Notes: generated by a model from the letters alone, not told the origin. A DNA stretch of 12,784 nt from an uncultured Eubacteriales bacterium (GCA_934462825.1 CAKSIP010000040.1:1-12784); one strand, 5' to 3'. Shown: positions 1-6,994, numbered from the stretch's first letter. Translations and numbers: made by a program.

Positions 1-202
1 GGCAATCCTTGAAGAAGACTTCCGCTCGTTGCGCCAAAACCTCCTCGGCCAAAGCATAGATGTCCTGAAAATAATAATAAAATGTGTTTCGATTGACGTC
101 GCAATCATCCACAATTTCCTGAATGGTGATTTTGTCAAGGGGAGTTTGCGCGGCCAACTTCAAAAAAGAAGCAATAATAGCTCGTTTGGTAAAAGGGGGC
201 AA
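1..202 (-). CDS. TetR/AcrR-family transcriptional regulator (DhaS-like), N-terminal part
   Basis: The leftward frame gives a typical TetR N-terminal DNA-binding domain. It starts MPPFTKRAIIASFLKLA, then PLDKITIQEIVDDC and the recognition-helix segment DVNRNTFYYYFQDI, followed by the start of helix 4. The spacing and the TFYYxFxDI motif match the DhaS-type subgroup of TetR regulators. About 67 residues are present; the ligand-binding C-terminal domain lies beyond base 1. I chose the TTG at 200-202 (complement) because a purine-rich ribosome site (complement of 211-219) sits 8 nt upstream. The nearby ATG (complement of 208-210) is in another frame and soon meets a stop. The gene diverges from the trpXYZ operon, but nothing in the sequence proves that it regulates that operon. 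Its target and ligand are unknown. The family call is secure; the exact start is less so. Confidence 0.85.
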   Translation of the reverse strand, partial: MPPFTKRAIIASFLKLAAQTPLDKITIQEIVDDCDVNRNTFYYYFQDIYALAEEVLAQRAEVFFKDC

Positions 203-282
203 GCGCTCATCTCCTCTCCGAAATCTTTGATCTCCATCATCCGGCGCACACACCTCACGCCCATGGAAGCTATCATTAAATT

Positions 283-311
283 ATTTTATCACATTTTTCG
301 CATAAATTCAA
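283..311 (-). promoter_or_regulatory. Candidate sigma-A promoter of the TetR-type regulator
   Basis: On the minus strand a -35 TTGAAT (311-306) and a -10 TAAAAT (288-283) are separated by exactly 17 bp, and the -10 is preceded by TGA, giving an extended -10. Transcription would start near 276, some 75 nt before the TTG start codon. No clear operator palindrome was recognised. Confidence 0.5.
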
Positions 312-393
312 GTATTTTGTTCAAATACGCAGAAGGCTCGGACACAGCGGAAACACTTTTTTATGAAAAAAATCATTTTTTTGAAAAAAAGTC

Positions 394-423
394 TTGACAA
401 ACCCTTTGGGAGTGTGATATAAT
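394..423 (+). promoter_or_regulatory. Sigma-A promoter of the T-box/trpXYZ transcript
   Basis: A consensus -35 TTGACA (394-399) and a consensus -10 TATAAT (418-423) lie 18 bp apart, with a TG element just before the -10 (TGATATAAT). Transcription should begin around 430, at the foot of the T-box Stem I. Both hexamers being perfect suggests a strong promoter whose output is limited by the downstream attenuator. Confidence 0.85.
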
Positions 424-425
424 TC

Positions 426-699
426 CTCAAAACCTACGAGAAAGAAAAGTAGCGACTGACTTCCCCGTTACAGAGAGCCGCAGGGGGTGTGATTGCGGCA
501 CGGGCGCTTCGTGAATGGTCTTTTGAGGGCGGATCAAAAGCCTTTGGGCGAGTAGACTCCGACGGGATGTGCTTCCGTTATCATCGGCATCGTATATGTA
601 TGTATGCGCCATAAAGTTGCAGGAACCTCTGAATTTGGGTGGTACCGCGGACCTTGTTTGTTCGTCCCATAATGCCATATGGCATTACGGGGCTTTTTT
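426..699 (+). promoter_or_regulatory. T-box riboswitch leader, specifier best read as UGG (Trp)
   Basis: This is a full T-box leader that senses uncharged tRNA and controls read-through into trpXYZ. The basal Stem I helix pairs 426-433 with 521-528 (8 bp). Above it lies the loop-E motif, AGTA (448-451) opposite GAA (513-515), closed by the short helix GCGA/TCGT. The specifier follows GAA directly: TGG at 516-518. The distal AGAGAGCCG and GGTGTGA elements (472 to about 500) match the conserved Stem I head. The T-box proper, GGGTGGTACCGCGG, is at 637-650. The acceptor-pairing bases are TGGT (640-643). Register and the downstream gene family both favour tRNA-Trp. An AUG (Met) reading one base earlier is less likely by structure, and a GGU (Gly) reading is disfavoured by the acceptor-pairing base. 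T-box identity is certain; specificity is inferred. Confidence 0.92.
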
Positions 700-706
700 G
701 TTTTTT
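666..706 (+). terminator. Intrinsic terminator of the T-box leader
   Basis: Arms 666-676 and 681-691 form an 11-bp hairpin with one mismatch and the tetraloop ATAT. It is followed by GGC and a T-run (694-699) and a second T-run (701-706). It lies 15 nt after the T-box sequence, as expected for the terminator that competes with the antiterminator. Without bound uncharged tRNA, transcription should stop here, about 75 nt before the trpX start codon. Confidence 0.9.
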
Positions 707-779
707 CAGTATTATAAATATATTTATAAATAAATTTATTCATGCATTGCAAAATTTGAATTGAAAGAAGGTATTCACA

Positions 780-1802
780 ATGAAAAAATTTATTGCTTTC
801 CTGCTCTCTCTCCTCCTGGCTTTCTCTTGCCTTTTGTTCTCTGCCTGCAATACCAACAAAGGCAGTCTGAAGCAAAGAGACACGGCGAAAAAAATTGCCA
901 ACGGCGAAACGCTAAAAATCGGTATCATTCAACTGATGAGCCATCCTTCCCTGGACAACTGCTATGCCGGCATTGAACAAGCGCTGAAAGATTCCGGTAT
1001 CAAATACGACCTGGATCATAAAACCGGATCTGCCAATTCCGCTGTTTCCGATTGTACCACCTATGCCAAGGATATGGTTGCTTCCAACTATGACATGATC
1101 ATCACCATTGCTACGCCGGCCGCCAAAAGCGCGTTTGCAGCCTGCGCCGACACCGATATTCCGATGATTTTCTGCGCCGTATCGGATCCTATTGAGGCCA
1201 AGATTGTAAAATCCTTGGAAGAACCCGGCAATCTTGCTACCGGAACCTCTGATGTGCTGGATTTTGACGCTCACCTTGCTCTGATCAAGGCTTTTCAACC
1301 AAATGTCAAAAAGCTCGGTGTGATTTACACCTCCTCGGAAGAAAATTCCCTGTCTCAGCTCCGTCGCTTGACCGCCGTTTGCGACAAAAACGGAATTGAA
1401 ATCGTTTCAGCCGCCGTACAAAATCCTTCTGAAGTGGCGGCTGCCGCCAACAATGTATGTGCCAAAGTCGATTGCCTGCTCAATTTTACCGACAACAATG
1501 TTGTCAACAATCTGTCGGTTGTGCTCTCTGCAGCCAACAGCAGGGGGATTCCCGTGTATGGTTCCGAGGTGGAGCAGGTGATTAACGGATGCATGGCTTC
1601 GGTTTCCATTGATTATGTTGCGCTCGGCAAAACCACCGGTGAAATGGCTGTCAAGGTTTTGCGCGGTTCCGACATTACCAAAATGGCTGTGCAGACAATC
1701 TCCGACGCAAAGCCTGTATATAACTCCGAGGTTTTGAATGCTTTGGGGCTAACCCTGCCCTCTCAGTACGCCGACATTGAAGACGTTGGCAAGAAAAACT
1801 GA
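780..1802 (+). CDS. trpX: TrpX-type ABC transporter substrate-binding lipoprotein
   Basis: The 340-residue product is an exported solute-binding protein of the ABC_sub_bind family (PF04392, type I periplasmic-binding fold). Residues 1-23 form a lipoprotein signal: a Lys-Lys start, a hydrophobic core and the lipobox FSAC with the lipidated Cys at 23. The mature part begins with LKIGIIQLMSHPSLDNC and shows family segments such as DIPMIFCAVSDP, LGVIYTSSEENS and GIPVYGSEV, which alternate between the two lobes. A ribosome site AGAAGG (766-771) lies 8 nt before the ATG. It is the first gene after a T-box leader with a UGG specifier and is followed by permease and ATPase genes, the known layout of trpXYZ operons in Firmicutes. 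Tryptophan as ligand rests on the T-box reading and on the family, not on binding residues that I can verify. Confidence 0.9.
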   Translation: MKKFIAFLLSLLLAFSCLLFSACNTNKGSLKQRDTAKKIANGETLKIGIIQLMSHPSLDNCYAGIEQALKDSGIKYDLDHKTGSANSAVSDCTTYAKDMVASNYDMIITIATPAAKSAFAACADTDIPMIFCAVSDPIEAKIVKSLEEPGNLATGTSDVLDFDAHLALIKAFQPNVKKLGVIYTSSEENSLSQLRRLTAVCDKNGIEIVSAAVQNPSEVAAAANNVCAKVDCLLNFTDNNVVNNLSVVLSAANSRGIPVYGSEVEQVINGCMASVSIDYVALGKTTGEMAVKVLRGSDITKMAVQTISDAKPVYNSEVLNALGLTLPSQYADIEDVGKKN

Positions 1803-1907
1803 ACCGCCTCTTTGAGAAGCTTTCCCTTGGGATCCTATTCACCGATTTGAAATTTAAAAACGCCGTCAAGGATGCAATCGCTGTCTTTGACCGGCCGGGA
1901 GATATGT

Positions 1908-2942
1908 ATGAATTTTTTTGCCATATTGGCTACAACGGAGGTCTTTGTCGAAACAGGTCTTGCCCTTTCGATTTTGGCCATGGGATATTATATCACCTAT
2001 CACATTCTTGACTTCCCCGATTTGACGGTGGAGGGTACCTTTTTAACGGGCGCTGTTGTTTACGGTGCGCTGGTCAATTTTTCGATCAATCCTTGGATTG
2101 GCCTTTGCTTGGCTTTTCTGGCAGGAAGCCTTTTTGGAGCGCTTTCCGGGATTCTGCATGTCAAGCTTCACATTCGTCCGTTGCTTTGCGGCATTTTAGT
2201 ATCTACAGCGCTGATTACAATCAACCTCGTTGCAACCAGCACCAGCGTCAATGCGGCGCTCAACAAAGCGCTGGATTTCAAAGGAGAGTTATATTCCACC
2301 ATCAATTTCGGACGGGATTCCGCCACACTGCACAACAGCTTTCCCGCCAACCTGCTCCCGGCAAAGCTGGCACAGGTTATCAATTTCCGAGATCTGATTC
2401 TGTTTTTGGTCATTGCTATTCTGTTCAAGCTTCTCCTTGATTTCTTCCTGAAAACCAAATGCGGTCTGCTACTCCGGGCAACCGGTGGCAATCCTGTTTT
2501 TGTTACCTCTTTGGCCAAAGACGCCGGCAACAGCAAAATTTTGGGGCTTGCCATCGGAAACGGCTATGCCGCCGTTTCGGGCGTGCTTTTTGCCACGGCT
2601 TCCGGGAACGTCAACCAAAGCATGGGAGTTGGCATAATCGTTATGGGTCTGGCTTCCTTGATTATCGGCCTTTCCGTTTTTCGCAAGGTTCACTTTATGA
2701 AACCGACCACCAAGGTTATTTTTGGTGCCATCATTTACGAGGCCTGCTTAGTTCTCGCCTCCAAAATGGGAATTCCCAGTGCCTACAACAAGCTCATTAT
2801 GGCCGTTCTCTTTACCATTGCGTTGGTGCTCAGCAGTCATAAAGAAAAAATTCACAGTGCGGCACCCCCGGCCACGCCGCCAACTCCGATGGCCGACACG
2901 GAAAGCACCGATGACACGGTTCTGAAAGGAGATCCGACATGA
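1908..2942 (+). CDS. trpY: TrpY-type ABC transporter permease
   Basis: This is a membrane permease of about 344 residues with roughly eight or nine hydrophobic segments. They include the opening helix after MNFFAILATTEVF, a long run around GLCLAFLAGSLFGALSGIL, and helices near FRDLILFLVIAILFKLLL and GVGIIVMGLASLIIGLSVF. The motif LLLRATGGNP resembles the RATGxNP loop of the branched permease superfamily (COG4120 type). I place the start at the ATG at 1908 because GGGAG (1897-1901) lies 6 nt upstream. An in-frame ATG at 1872 would add 12 residues but has a poorer ribosome site. The gap to trpX is about 105 nt and holds no convincing gene. The last 34 residues after SSHKEK form a polar, Pro/Ala-rich tail. 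The 3' end overlaps trpZ by 4 nt, implying coupled translation. Confidence 0.88.
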   Translation: MNFFAILATTEVFVETGLALSILAMGYYITYHILDFPDLTVEGTFLTGAVVYGALVNFSINPWIGLCLAFLAGSLFGALSGILHVKLHIRPLLCGILVSTALITINLVATSTSVNAALNKALDFKGELYSTINFGRDSATLHNSFPANLLPAKLAQVINFRDLILFLVIAILFKLLLDFFLKTKCGLLLRATGGNPVFVTSLAKDAGNSKILGLAIGNGYAAVSGVLFATASGNVNQSMGVGIIVMGLASLIIGLSVFRKVHFMKPTTKVIFGAIIYEACLVLASKMGIPSAYNKLIMAVLFTIALVLSSHKEKIHSAAPPATPPTPMADTESTDDTVLKGDPT

Positions 2943-3712
2943 TTGAGCTGAAAAACATTACCAAAATATACAATCCCGGCGAGGTCACGGAAATCAGTCT
3001 TTTTCGGGATTTCTCCTTAAAAATTGAAAAAGGCGAGTTTGTTTCGATTGTCGGCTCTAACGGAAGCGGAAAGACTTCTCTTTTGAATCTCATTTGCGGC
3101 TCTATTCCCATCAGCAAAGGGGAAATTCACATCGGCCATCGTGATGTCACGCATTTACCGGAATACAAACGATATGCTCGCATTGGGCGCGTCTATCAAA
3201 ATCCTTCGATGGGAACCTGCGGCGATCTGACCATCCTTGAAAACATGGCTTTAGCCGACAACAAAGGAAAGTTTTTCGGTCTTGGGCGTGGCGTATCATC
3301 CAAAAAAATCCATGAATATCGAGAGCAGCTTTCCGTTCTCGGATTGGGCTTAGAAAACAAAATGGACATGGCCGTGGGATGCCTGTCCGGCGGTCAACGG
3401 CAGGCGATGGCACTTTTGATGACAACAATGACGCCCATCGACATTCTTATTTTGGACGAACACACGGCGGCATTGGATCCCAAAACCGCGGAGTTAATCA
3501 TGCAAATCACCGATCGCATTGTCCGCTCCAAAAATCTTACCGCTTTAATGGTGACACACAATCTTCGCTTTGCCGTATCGTATGGTTCTCGGCTGATTAT
3601 GATGCACAATGGTGAAATTGTTTTGGACAAAACCGGAGAGGATAAGAAATCCGAAACGGTGGAGGATCTTTTGCATCTGTTCAACACCATCAGCATTGAA
3701 TGTGGAAATTAA
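2939..3712 (+). CDS. trpZ: TrpZ-type ABC transporter ATPase
   Basis: This 257-residue cytoplasmic ATPase powers the TrpXYZ importer. All nucleotide-binding motifs are intact: Walker A GSNGSGKT (39-46), Q-loop around Gln87, signature LSGGQ (149-153), Walker B ILILD (169-173) with catalytic Glu174, D-loop AALD (177-180) and H-loop His207. The length is usual for a single-domain import ATPase (COG1101 type). The ATG overlaps the trpY stop as ATGA, and an AAGGAG site (2926-2931) inside trpY precedes it. The gene ends 36 nt before a strong bidirectional terminator, so the operon most likely consists of trpX, trpY and trpZ only. Confidence 0.92.
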   Translation: MIELKNITKIYNPGEVTEISLFRDFSLKIEKGEFVSIVGSNGSGKTSLLNLICGSIPISKGEIHIGHRDVTHLPEYKRYARIGRVYQNPSMGTCGDLTILENMALADNKGKFFGLGRGVSSKKIHEYREQLSVLGLGLENKMDMAVGCLSGGQRQAMALLMTTMTPIDILILDEHTAALDPKTAELIMQITDRIVRSKNLTALMVTHNLRFAVSYGSRLIMMHNGEIVLDKTGEDKKSETVEDLLHLFNTISIECGN

Positions 3713-3748
3713 ACCGCACTTCTACTACCTGAGCAAAAAAATTGATCC

Positions 3749-3797
3749 ATACAAAAAACGGTATCGCAGAATGAAACTGCGATACCGTTTTTTGTAT
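3749..3797. terminator. Bidirectional terminator between trpZ and the GGGtGRT gene
   Basis: A perfect 21-bp inverted repeat (3749-3769 and 3777-3797) encloses the 7-nt loop AATGAAA. The outer part is A-rich on the left arm and T-rich on the right arm, so either transcript ends its hairpin in a U-run. It lies between two convergent genes and serves both. Confidence 0.93.
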
Positions 3798-3805
3798 CCT
3801 TAAAG

Positions 3806-4816
3806 TTAAGCTTTCACAGCTTCGGCAATAGCAACCGCTACTGCAACGGTAGCACCAACCATCGGGTTGTTGCCCATACCGATCAAGCCCATCATTTCCA
3901 CGTGGGCGGGAACGGAAGACGAACCTGCAAACTGTGCGTCGCCATGCATACGTCCCATCGAGTCGGTCAAGCCGTAAGAAGCCGGGCCTGCACCCATATT
4001 ATCGGGATGAAGCGTACGACCTGTTCCGCCACCGGAAGCCACAGAGAAATACTTTTTGCCGTTTTCAAGTGCCCATTTCTTATAGGTTCCGGCAACCAGG
4101 TGCTGGAATCTGACCGGGTTGGTGGAGTTACCGGTGATCGAAACATCCACACCCTCAAGCTTCATGACAGCTACGCCCTCAAGCACGTCATTGGCACCAT
4201 AGCAACGAACCTTGGCGCGATCTCCATCCGAATAAGCCTTCGTTTTTACAACCTTGATTTCGTCTTTGTAAAAGTCATACTCGGTCTGCACATAGGTAAA
4301 GCCATTGATTCTGGAAATAATGTAAGCTGCATCCTTACCAAGTCCGTTCAGGATAACCTGAAGGGGTGTTTTTCTTACTTTATTGGCGGTTTTAGCAATA
4401 CCGATAGCACCTTCTGCTGCGGCAAAGGATTCGTGACCTGCCAGGAAGCAGAAGCACTTGGTTTCCTCGCTGAGCAACATAGCACCCAAATTACCATGAC
4501 CAAGACCGACCTTACGGTTGGCAGCCACCGAACCGGGAATGCAGAACGCCTGCAAGCCGATACCGATTGCTTCCGATGCTTCGGCAGCCGTCTTTACGCC
4601 TTTTTTCAAGGCAACCGCTGCGCCGAGCGTATAAGCCCAGCTTGCGTTTTCAAACGCAATCGGCTGAACGCCCTTTACAATGGCATCTACATTGATGCCC
4701 TTTGCGAGGCAAAGATCACGAGCTTCCTCAAGATCCTTGATTCCGTATTCTGCGAGGCACGCCTCAATGCCCGCCATTCTTCTTTCCTTGCCTTCAAATA
4801 CTACATTGTTAGACAT
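3806..4816 (-). CDS. GGGtGRT-family protein of unknown function
   Basis: The 336-residue protein carries the motif GGGTGRT at 262-268 that names this conserved clostridial family, followed by a Gly-rich C-terminus (MGLIGMGNNPMVGA, about 308-322, then an Ala/Val-rich end). It contains Cys at 20, 36, 92, 121, 123 and 205; the CFC pair at 121-123 sits in a conserved-looking segment before LAGHESFAAAEG. No signal peptide or clear membrane helix is seen, so it is probably cytoplasmic. GGAGG, 9 nt before the ATG, gives a strong start. It lies 17 nt after the NifU-like gene and was surely co-transcribed with it, which hints at a link with iron-sulfur or metal chemistry. No enzymatic activity is known to me. 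The family name is secure; the function is open. Confidence 0.85.
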   Translation of the reverse strand: MSNNVVFEGKERRMAGIEACLAEYGIKDLEEARDLCLAKGINVDAIVKGVQPIAFENASWAYTLGAAVALKKGVKTAAEASEAIGIGLQAFCIPGSVAANRKVGLGHGNLGAMLLSEETKCFCFLAGHESFAAAEGAIGIAKTANKVRKTPLQVILNGLGKDAAYIISRINGFTYVQTEYDFYKDEIKVVKTKAYSDGDRAKVRCYGANDVLEGVAVMKLEGVDVSITGNSTNPVRFQHLVAGTYKKWALENGKKYFSVASGGGTGRTLHPDNMGAGPASYGLTDSMGRMHGDAQFAGSSSVPAHVEMMGLIGMGNNPMVGATVAVAVAIAEAVKA

Positions 4817-4833
4817 GATATGCGCCCTCCTTC

Positions 4834-5535
4834 TTATTCTTTTCTCGGATCGATGTACTTGACAGCATCCTCATAACGTCCGTATGTTTTGATGTTCGAC
4901 TCATAAGCGTCTTTCGGATCCTTGCCGGCTTTGATGGCATCCATCATTTTGCCGAGGTGTACGAATTTATAGCCAATAACCTCATCATCGGAATCAAGAC
5001 CAACCGAAAGAACATAGCCCTCGGCCATCTCCAAGTAACGAACGCCTTTCAGGCGAGTACCGAACATAGTACCGACCTGGCTGCGAAGTCCCTTACCCAA
5101 GTCCTCAAGCGAAGCTCCTACCGGCAATCCGTTTTCAGAGAAAGCGGTCTGGCTACGGCCATATACCAGCTGCTTGAAGATTTCTCTCATAGCCACGTTG
5201 ATTGCATCGCAAACAAGATCCGTATTCAAAGCTTCAAGAATTGTTTTTCCCTGAAGAATTTCAGCGGCCATAGCTGCCGAGTGTGTCATACCCGAGCATC
5301 CGAGCGTTTCAACAAGAGCCTCCTCAATAATTCCGTCTTTTACATTCAGCGTCAATTTGCAACAACCCTGCTGCGGAGCGCACCAACCGATACCGTGAGA
5401 CAGGCCCGAAATGTCCTTAACCTCATATGCCTTTACCCATCTTCCTTCTTCCGGAATCGGGGCCGGGCCGTGCTTCGGCCCTTTGGCAACGGTACACATA
5501 TTTTCAACTTCATGCGAATATGCAATGTTGCTCAT
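4834..5535 (-). CDS. NifU-like iron-sulfur cluster assembly scaffold-type protein
   Basis: The 233-residue product contains a NifU/IscU-like core at about 45-125: GWCAPQQGCCKLTLNVKDG, then ALVETLGCSGMTHSAAMAAE and GKTILEAL. The GC-S-xx-S/A segment followed by the helix and the GKT-x-xEA-L step resembles the central cysteine region of NifU_N (PF01592). Cysteines are at 14, 52, 58, 59, 80 and 109; 58 or 59, 80 and 109 are the best candidates for the three scaffold ligands, although their spacing differs from IscU. The second half (about 130-233) is not typical of IscU and I do not recognise it. AAAGGAG lies 12 nt before the ATG, somewhat far. The 71-nt gap to the preceding isomerase gene is AT-rich and may hold a weak promoter. 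It pairs with the GGGtGRT gene 17 nt downstream. A true cluster-building role is inferred, not shown. Confidence 0.75.
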   Translation of the reverse strand: MSNIAYSHEVENMCTVAKGPKHGPAPIPEEGRWVKAYEVKDISGLSHGIGWCAPQQGCCKLTLNVKDGIIEEALVETLGCSGMTHSAAMAAEILQGKTILEALNTDLVCDAINVAMREIFKQLVYGRSQTAFSENGLPVGASLEDLGKGLRSQVGTMFGTRLKGVRYLEMAEGYVLSVGLDSDDEVIGYKFVHLGKMMDAIKAGKDPKDAYESNIKTYGRYEDAVKYIDPRKE

Positions 5536-5606
5536 TTTGTCTTTTATCTCCTTTATAATTTATTTTTATTGCATTTATATTTGTGATCCAGGAAAAATCG
5601 CCGGGC

Positions 5607-6416
5607 TCACTTCATAAGAAAGGGACGAATAAACCGAAGGGCAAAATCCACCCCACCGTCTTTCAGCTCTTTTCTGTGCCATGTCGAGGAATGAGGCTCC
5701 AAGCTCAGCCCTCCCTCATACTTTTCGCGGTAAAGAATGGCAAAAATGGTTTTCCAATCAATCTGATCCATGCCTACCGGCGGATCATCATACTGTTTGC
5801 CATTGATAATACAAGCGCCCTTGACATGCATATGAGCCACTCGGCCAATCCACTCCTGCAATTCTTCGATATACGTATTGGGATTGCGATAGAAAGCATG
5901 CGAGGGATCGAATTTGATCATCAGATCCGGCAATTCTCCAAGCACAACCTGCCATTCCCGGGGAGAATAAACAAAGTTATTCCAGCTGCAATTACACACG
6001 GCCGTTTTCATGCCGTACTTCCCCGCATAGGCCATAATATCAGCAAAATAGCGAATCGCAAAGGTATAATTTCTGTACAAACTGATTGACTCGTCATAAT
6101 TGCATCCGCAAACAAAAATCTCAGATCCCACGGCAGCCGCAGCATCGATCAGCTTACAGTTCATTTCAAAAACTTCTCGGTTCAGCTCGCCTTTGTTATT
6201 CGGGAAGGAGTTCCAGCGTCCCACCGATTGCACAGAAAGGCCGGTGCGCGCCATGCTCTCCTTTACGGAAGCTATATTATCAATAAATTTCAGAGTTTCC
6301 TCGTCGTAATTGCGGCAAATTTCGATAAAATCCAAATGCTTTGATTTCGCATAGTCAAAGCAATCCGGCGTTTCGCCGCTAATCATTCCAAGCTTCATCT
6401 TACACATTTTCGTCAT
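5607..6416 (-). CDS. Sugar phosphate isomerase/epimerase-like TIM-barrel protein
   Basis: The 269-residue protein matches the xylose-isomerase-like TIM-barrel superfamily (AP endonuclease 2 fold, PF01261). Recognisable pieces are MKLGMISG at the first strand, KFDPSHAF (about 168-174), AHMHVKG (194-200), the loop VGMDQIDW and SLEPHS (238-243). Likely metal ligands are Asp170, His173, His195 or His197, and Glu240. The glutamate usually found at the end of the fourth or fifth strand seems to be Asn142 or a neighbour (KTAVCNCSWNN), so the metal site may be altered. The gene begins 5 nt after pduL and probably depends on translational coupling, since no good ribosome site precedes the first ATG; starts at codons 4 or 7 are possible. 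The substrate cannot be named from sequence. Confidence 0.8.
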   Translation of the reverse strand: MTKMCKMKLGMISGETPDCFDYAKSKHLDFIEICRNYDEETLKFIDNIASVKESMARTGLSVQSVGRWNSFPNNKGELNREVFEMNCKLIDAAAAVGSEIFVCGCNYDESISLYRNYTFAIRYFADIMAYAGKYGMKTAVCNCSWNNFVYSPREWQVVLGELPDLMIKFDPSHAFYRNPNTYIEELQEWIGRVAHMHVKGACIINGKQYDDPPVGMDQIDWKTIFAILYREKYEGGLSLEPHSSTWHRKELKDGGVDFALRFIRPFLMK

Positions 6417-6421
6417 TCAAT

Positions 6422-6994
6422 TCAAGCAAGGATTTCCCCGGTAACAACGCCGAATGCACCGGCGGCATTGCATTCATCGGTATCAATGTGCATAGCCAAT
6501 GCAAACGAATCGTTGACGCGAACCACGACATTGCCGAACACAAGTCCTCTGTCGCCCTCTACTTTTACGCTGACGATCTGCTTATCCGCAACGCCAAAAG
6601 CGGCCGCATCCGATGATGTCATATGAATATGTCTTTTAGCAATGATCACGCCCTCGGAAATTTCCACTTCGCCGCAAGGGCCAACCAGCTTCAAACCGGG
6701 AGTTCCTGCAATGTCACCGCTTTCACGGACAGGAACATTTTTCAAGCCGAGTGTTCTTGCATCCGTGTAAGAAAGCTCTACTTGGGTAGCTTTTCTTTCC
6801 GGCCCCAGCACGCTGACTTTCAGTGTTCCCTTCGGGCCGACCAATTCCACTTTTTCCTCGCAGGCAAACTGACCCGGCTGGCTAAGATCCTTTTTGTTTG
6901 TAAGCACATGGCCGGCTCCGAAAAGCACGTCCACATGTTCGCGCGTCAGATGAATATGTCTGGCGGAGGTTTCAATAATCACTTTCTTTTCCAT
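6422..6994 (-). CDS. pduL: PduL-type phosphate acyltransferase (phosphotransacylase)
   Basis: The 190-residue enzyme belongs to the PduL family (PF06130), which interconverts acyl-CoA plus phosphate with acyl phosphate plus CoA. The two-domain pattern is clear: the first repeat has ARHIHLTREH (His13, His15, His20), the second has KRHIHMTSSD (His122, His124), and AMHIDTDECNAAG supplies His169. Glu73 and Arg90 lie in the conserved QVELSYTDAR and VRESGD segments. These fit the two-zinc site known for the family. The domain starts at residue 5, so there is no N-terminal encapsulation peptide, and no shell-protein gene is near. A cytoplasmic role in acetate or propionate formation is therefore more likely than a microcompartment role. 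AAAGGA lies 8 nt before the ATG. It is the first gene of a leftward operon. Confidence 0.92.
   Translation of the reverse strand: MEKKVIIETSARHIHLTREHVDVLFGAGHVLTNKKDLSQPGQFACEEKVELVGPKGTLKVSVLGPERKATQVELSYTDARTLGLKNVPVRESGDIAGTPGLKLVGPCGEVEISEGVIIAKRHIHMTSSDAAAFGVADKQIVSVKVEGDRGLVFGNVVVRVNDSFALAMHIDTDECNAAGAFGVVTGEILA

Noticed and set aside
29..397. A 122-codon rightward frame over the regulator and promoter region
   Set aside because: It is antisense to the TetR helix-turn-helix coding region and runs through the trp promoter; no ribosome site or homology.
427..928. Leftward frames inside the T-box leader and the trpX start
   Set aside because: The region is accounted for by T-box RNA structure and by the trpX coding sequence on the other strand.
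1799..1990. Open frame in the trpX-trpY gap that runs into the start of trpY
   Set aside because: It has no ribosome site or start codon of its own, is out of frame with both neighbours and resembles nothing I know; probably chance.
3609..3803. A rightward frame overlapping the end of trpZ and running into the terminator
   Set aside because: It is a shifted frame of trpZ continuing through the terminator hairpin and lacks a start context.
3902..4876. A 324-codon rightward open frame opposite the GGGtGRT gene
   Set aside because: It is fully antisense to a recognisable conserved protein, lacks any family motif and has no ribosome site; long antisense frames are expected opposite such genes.
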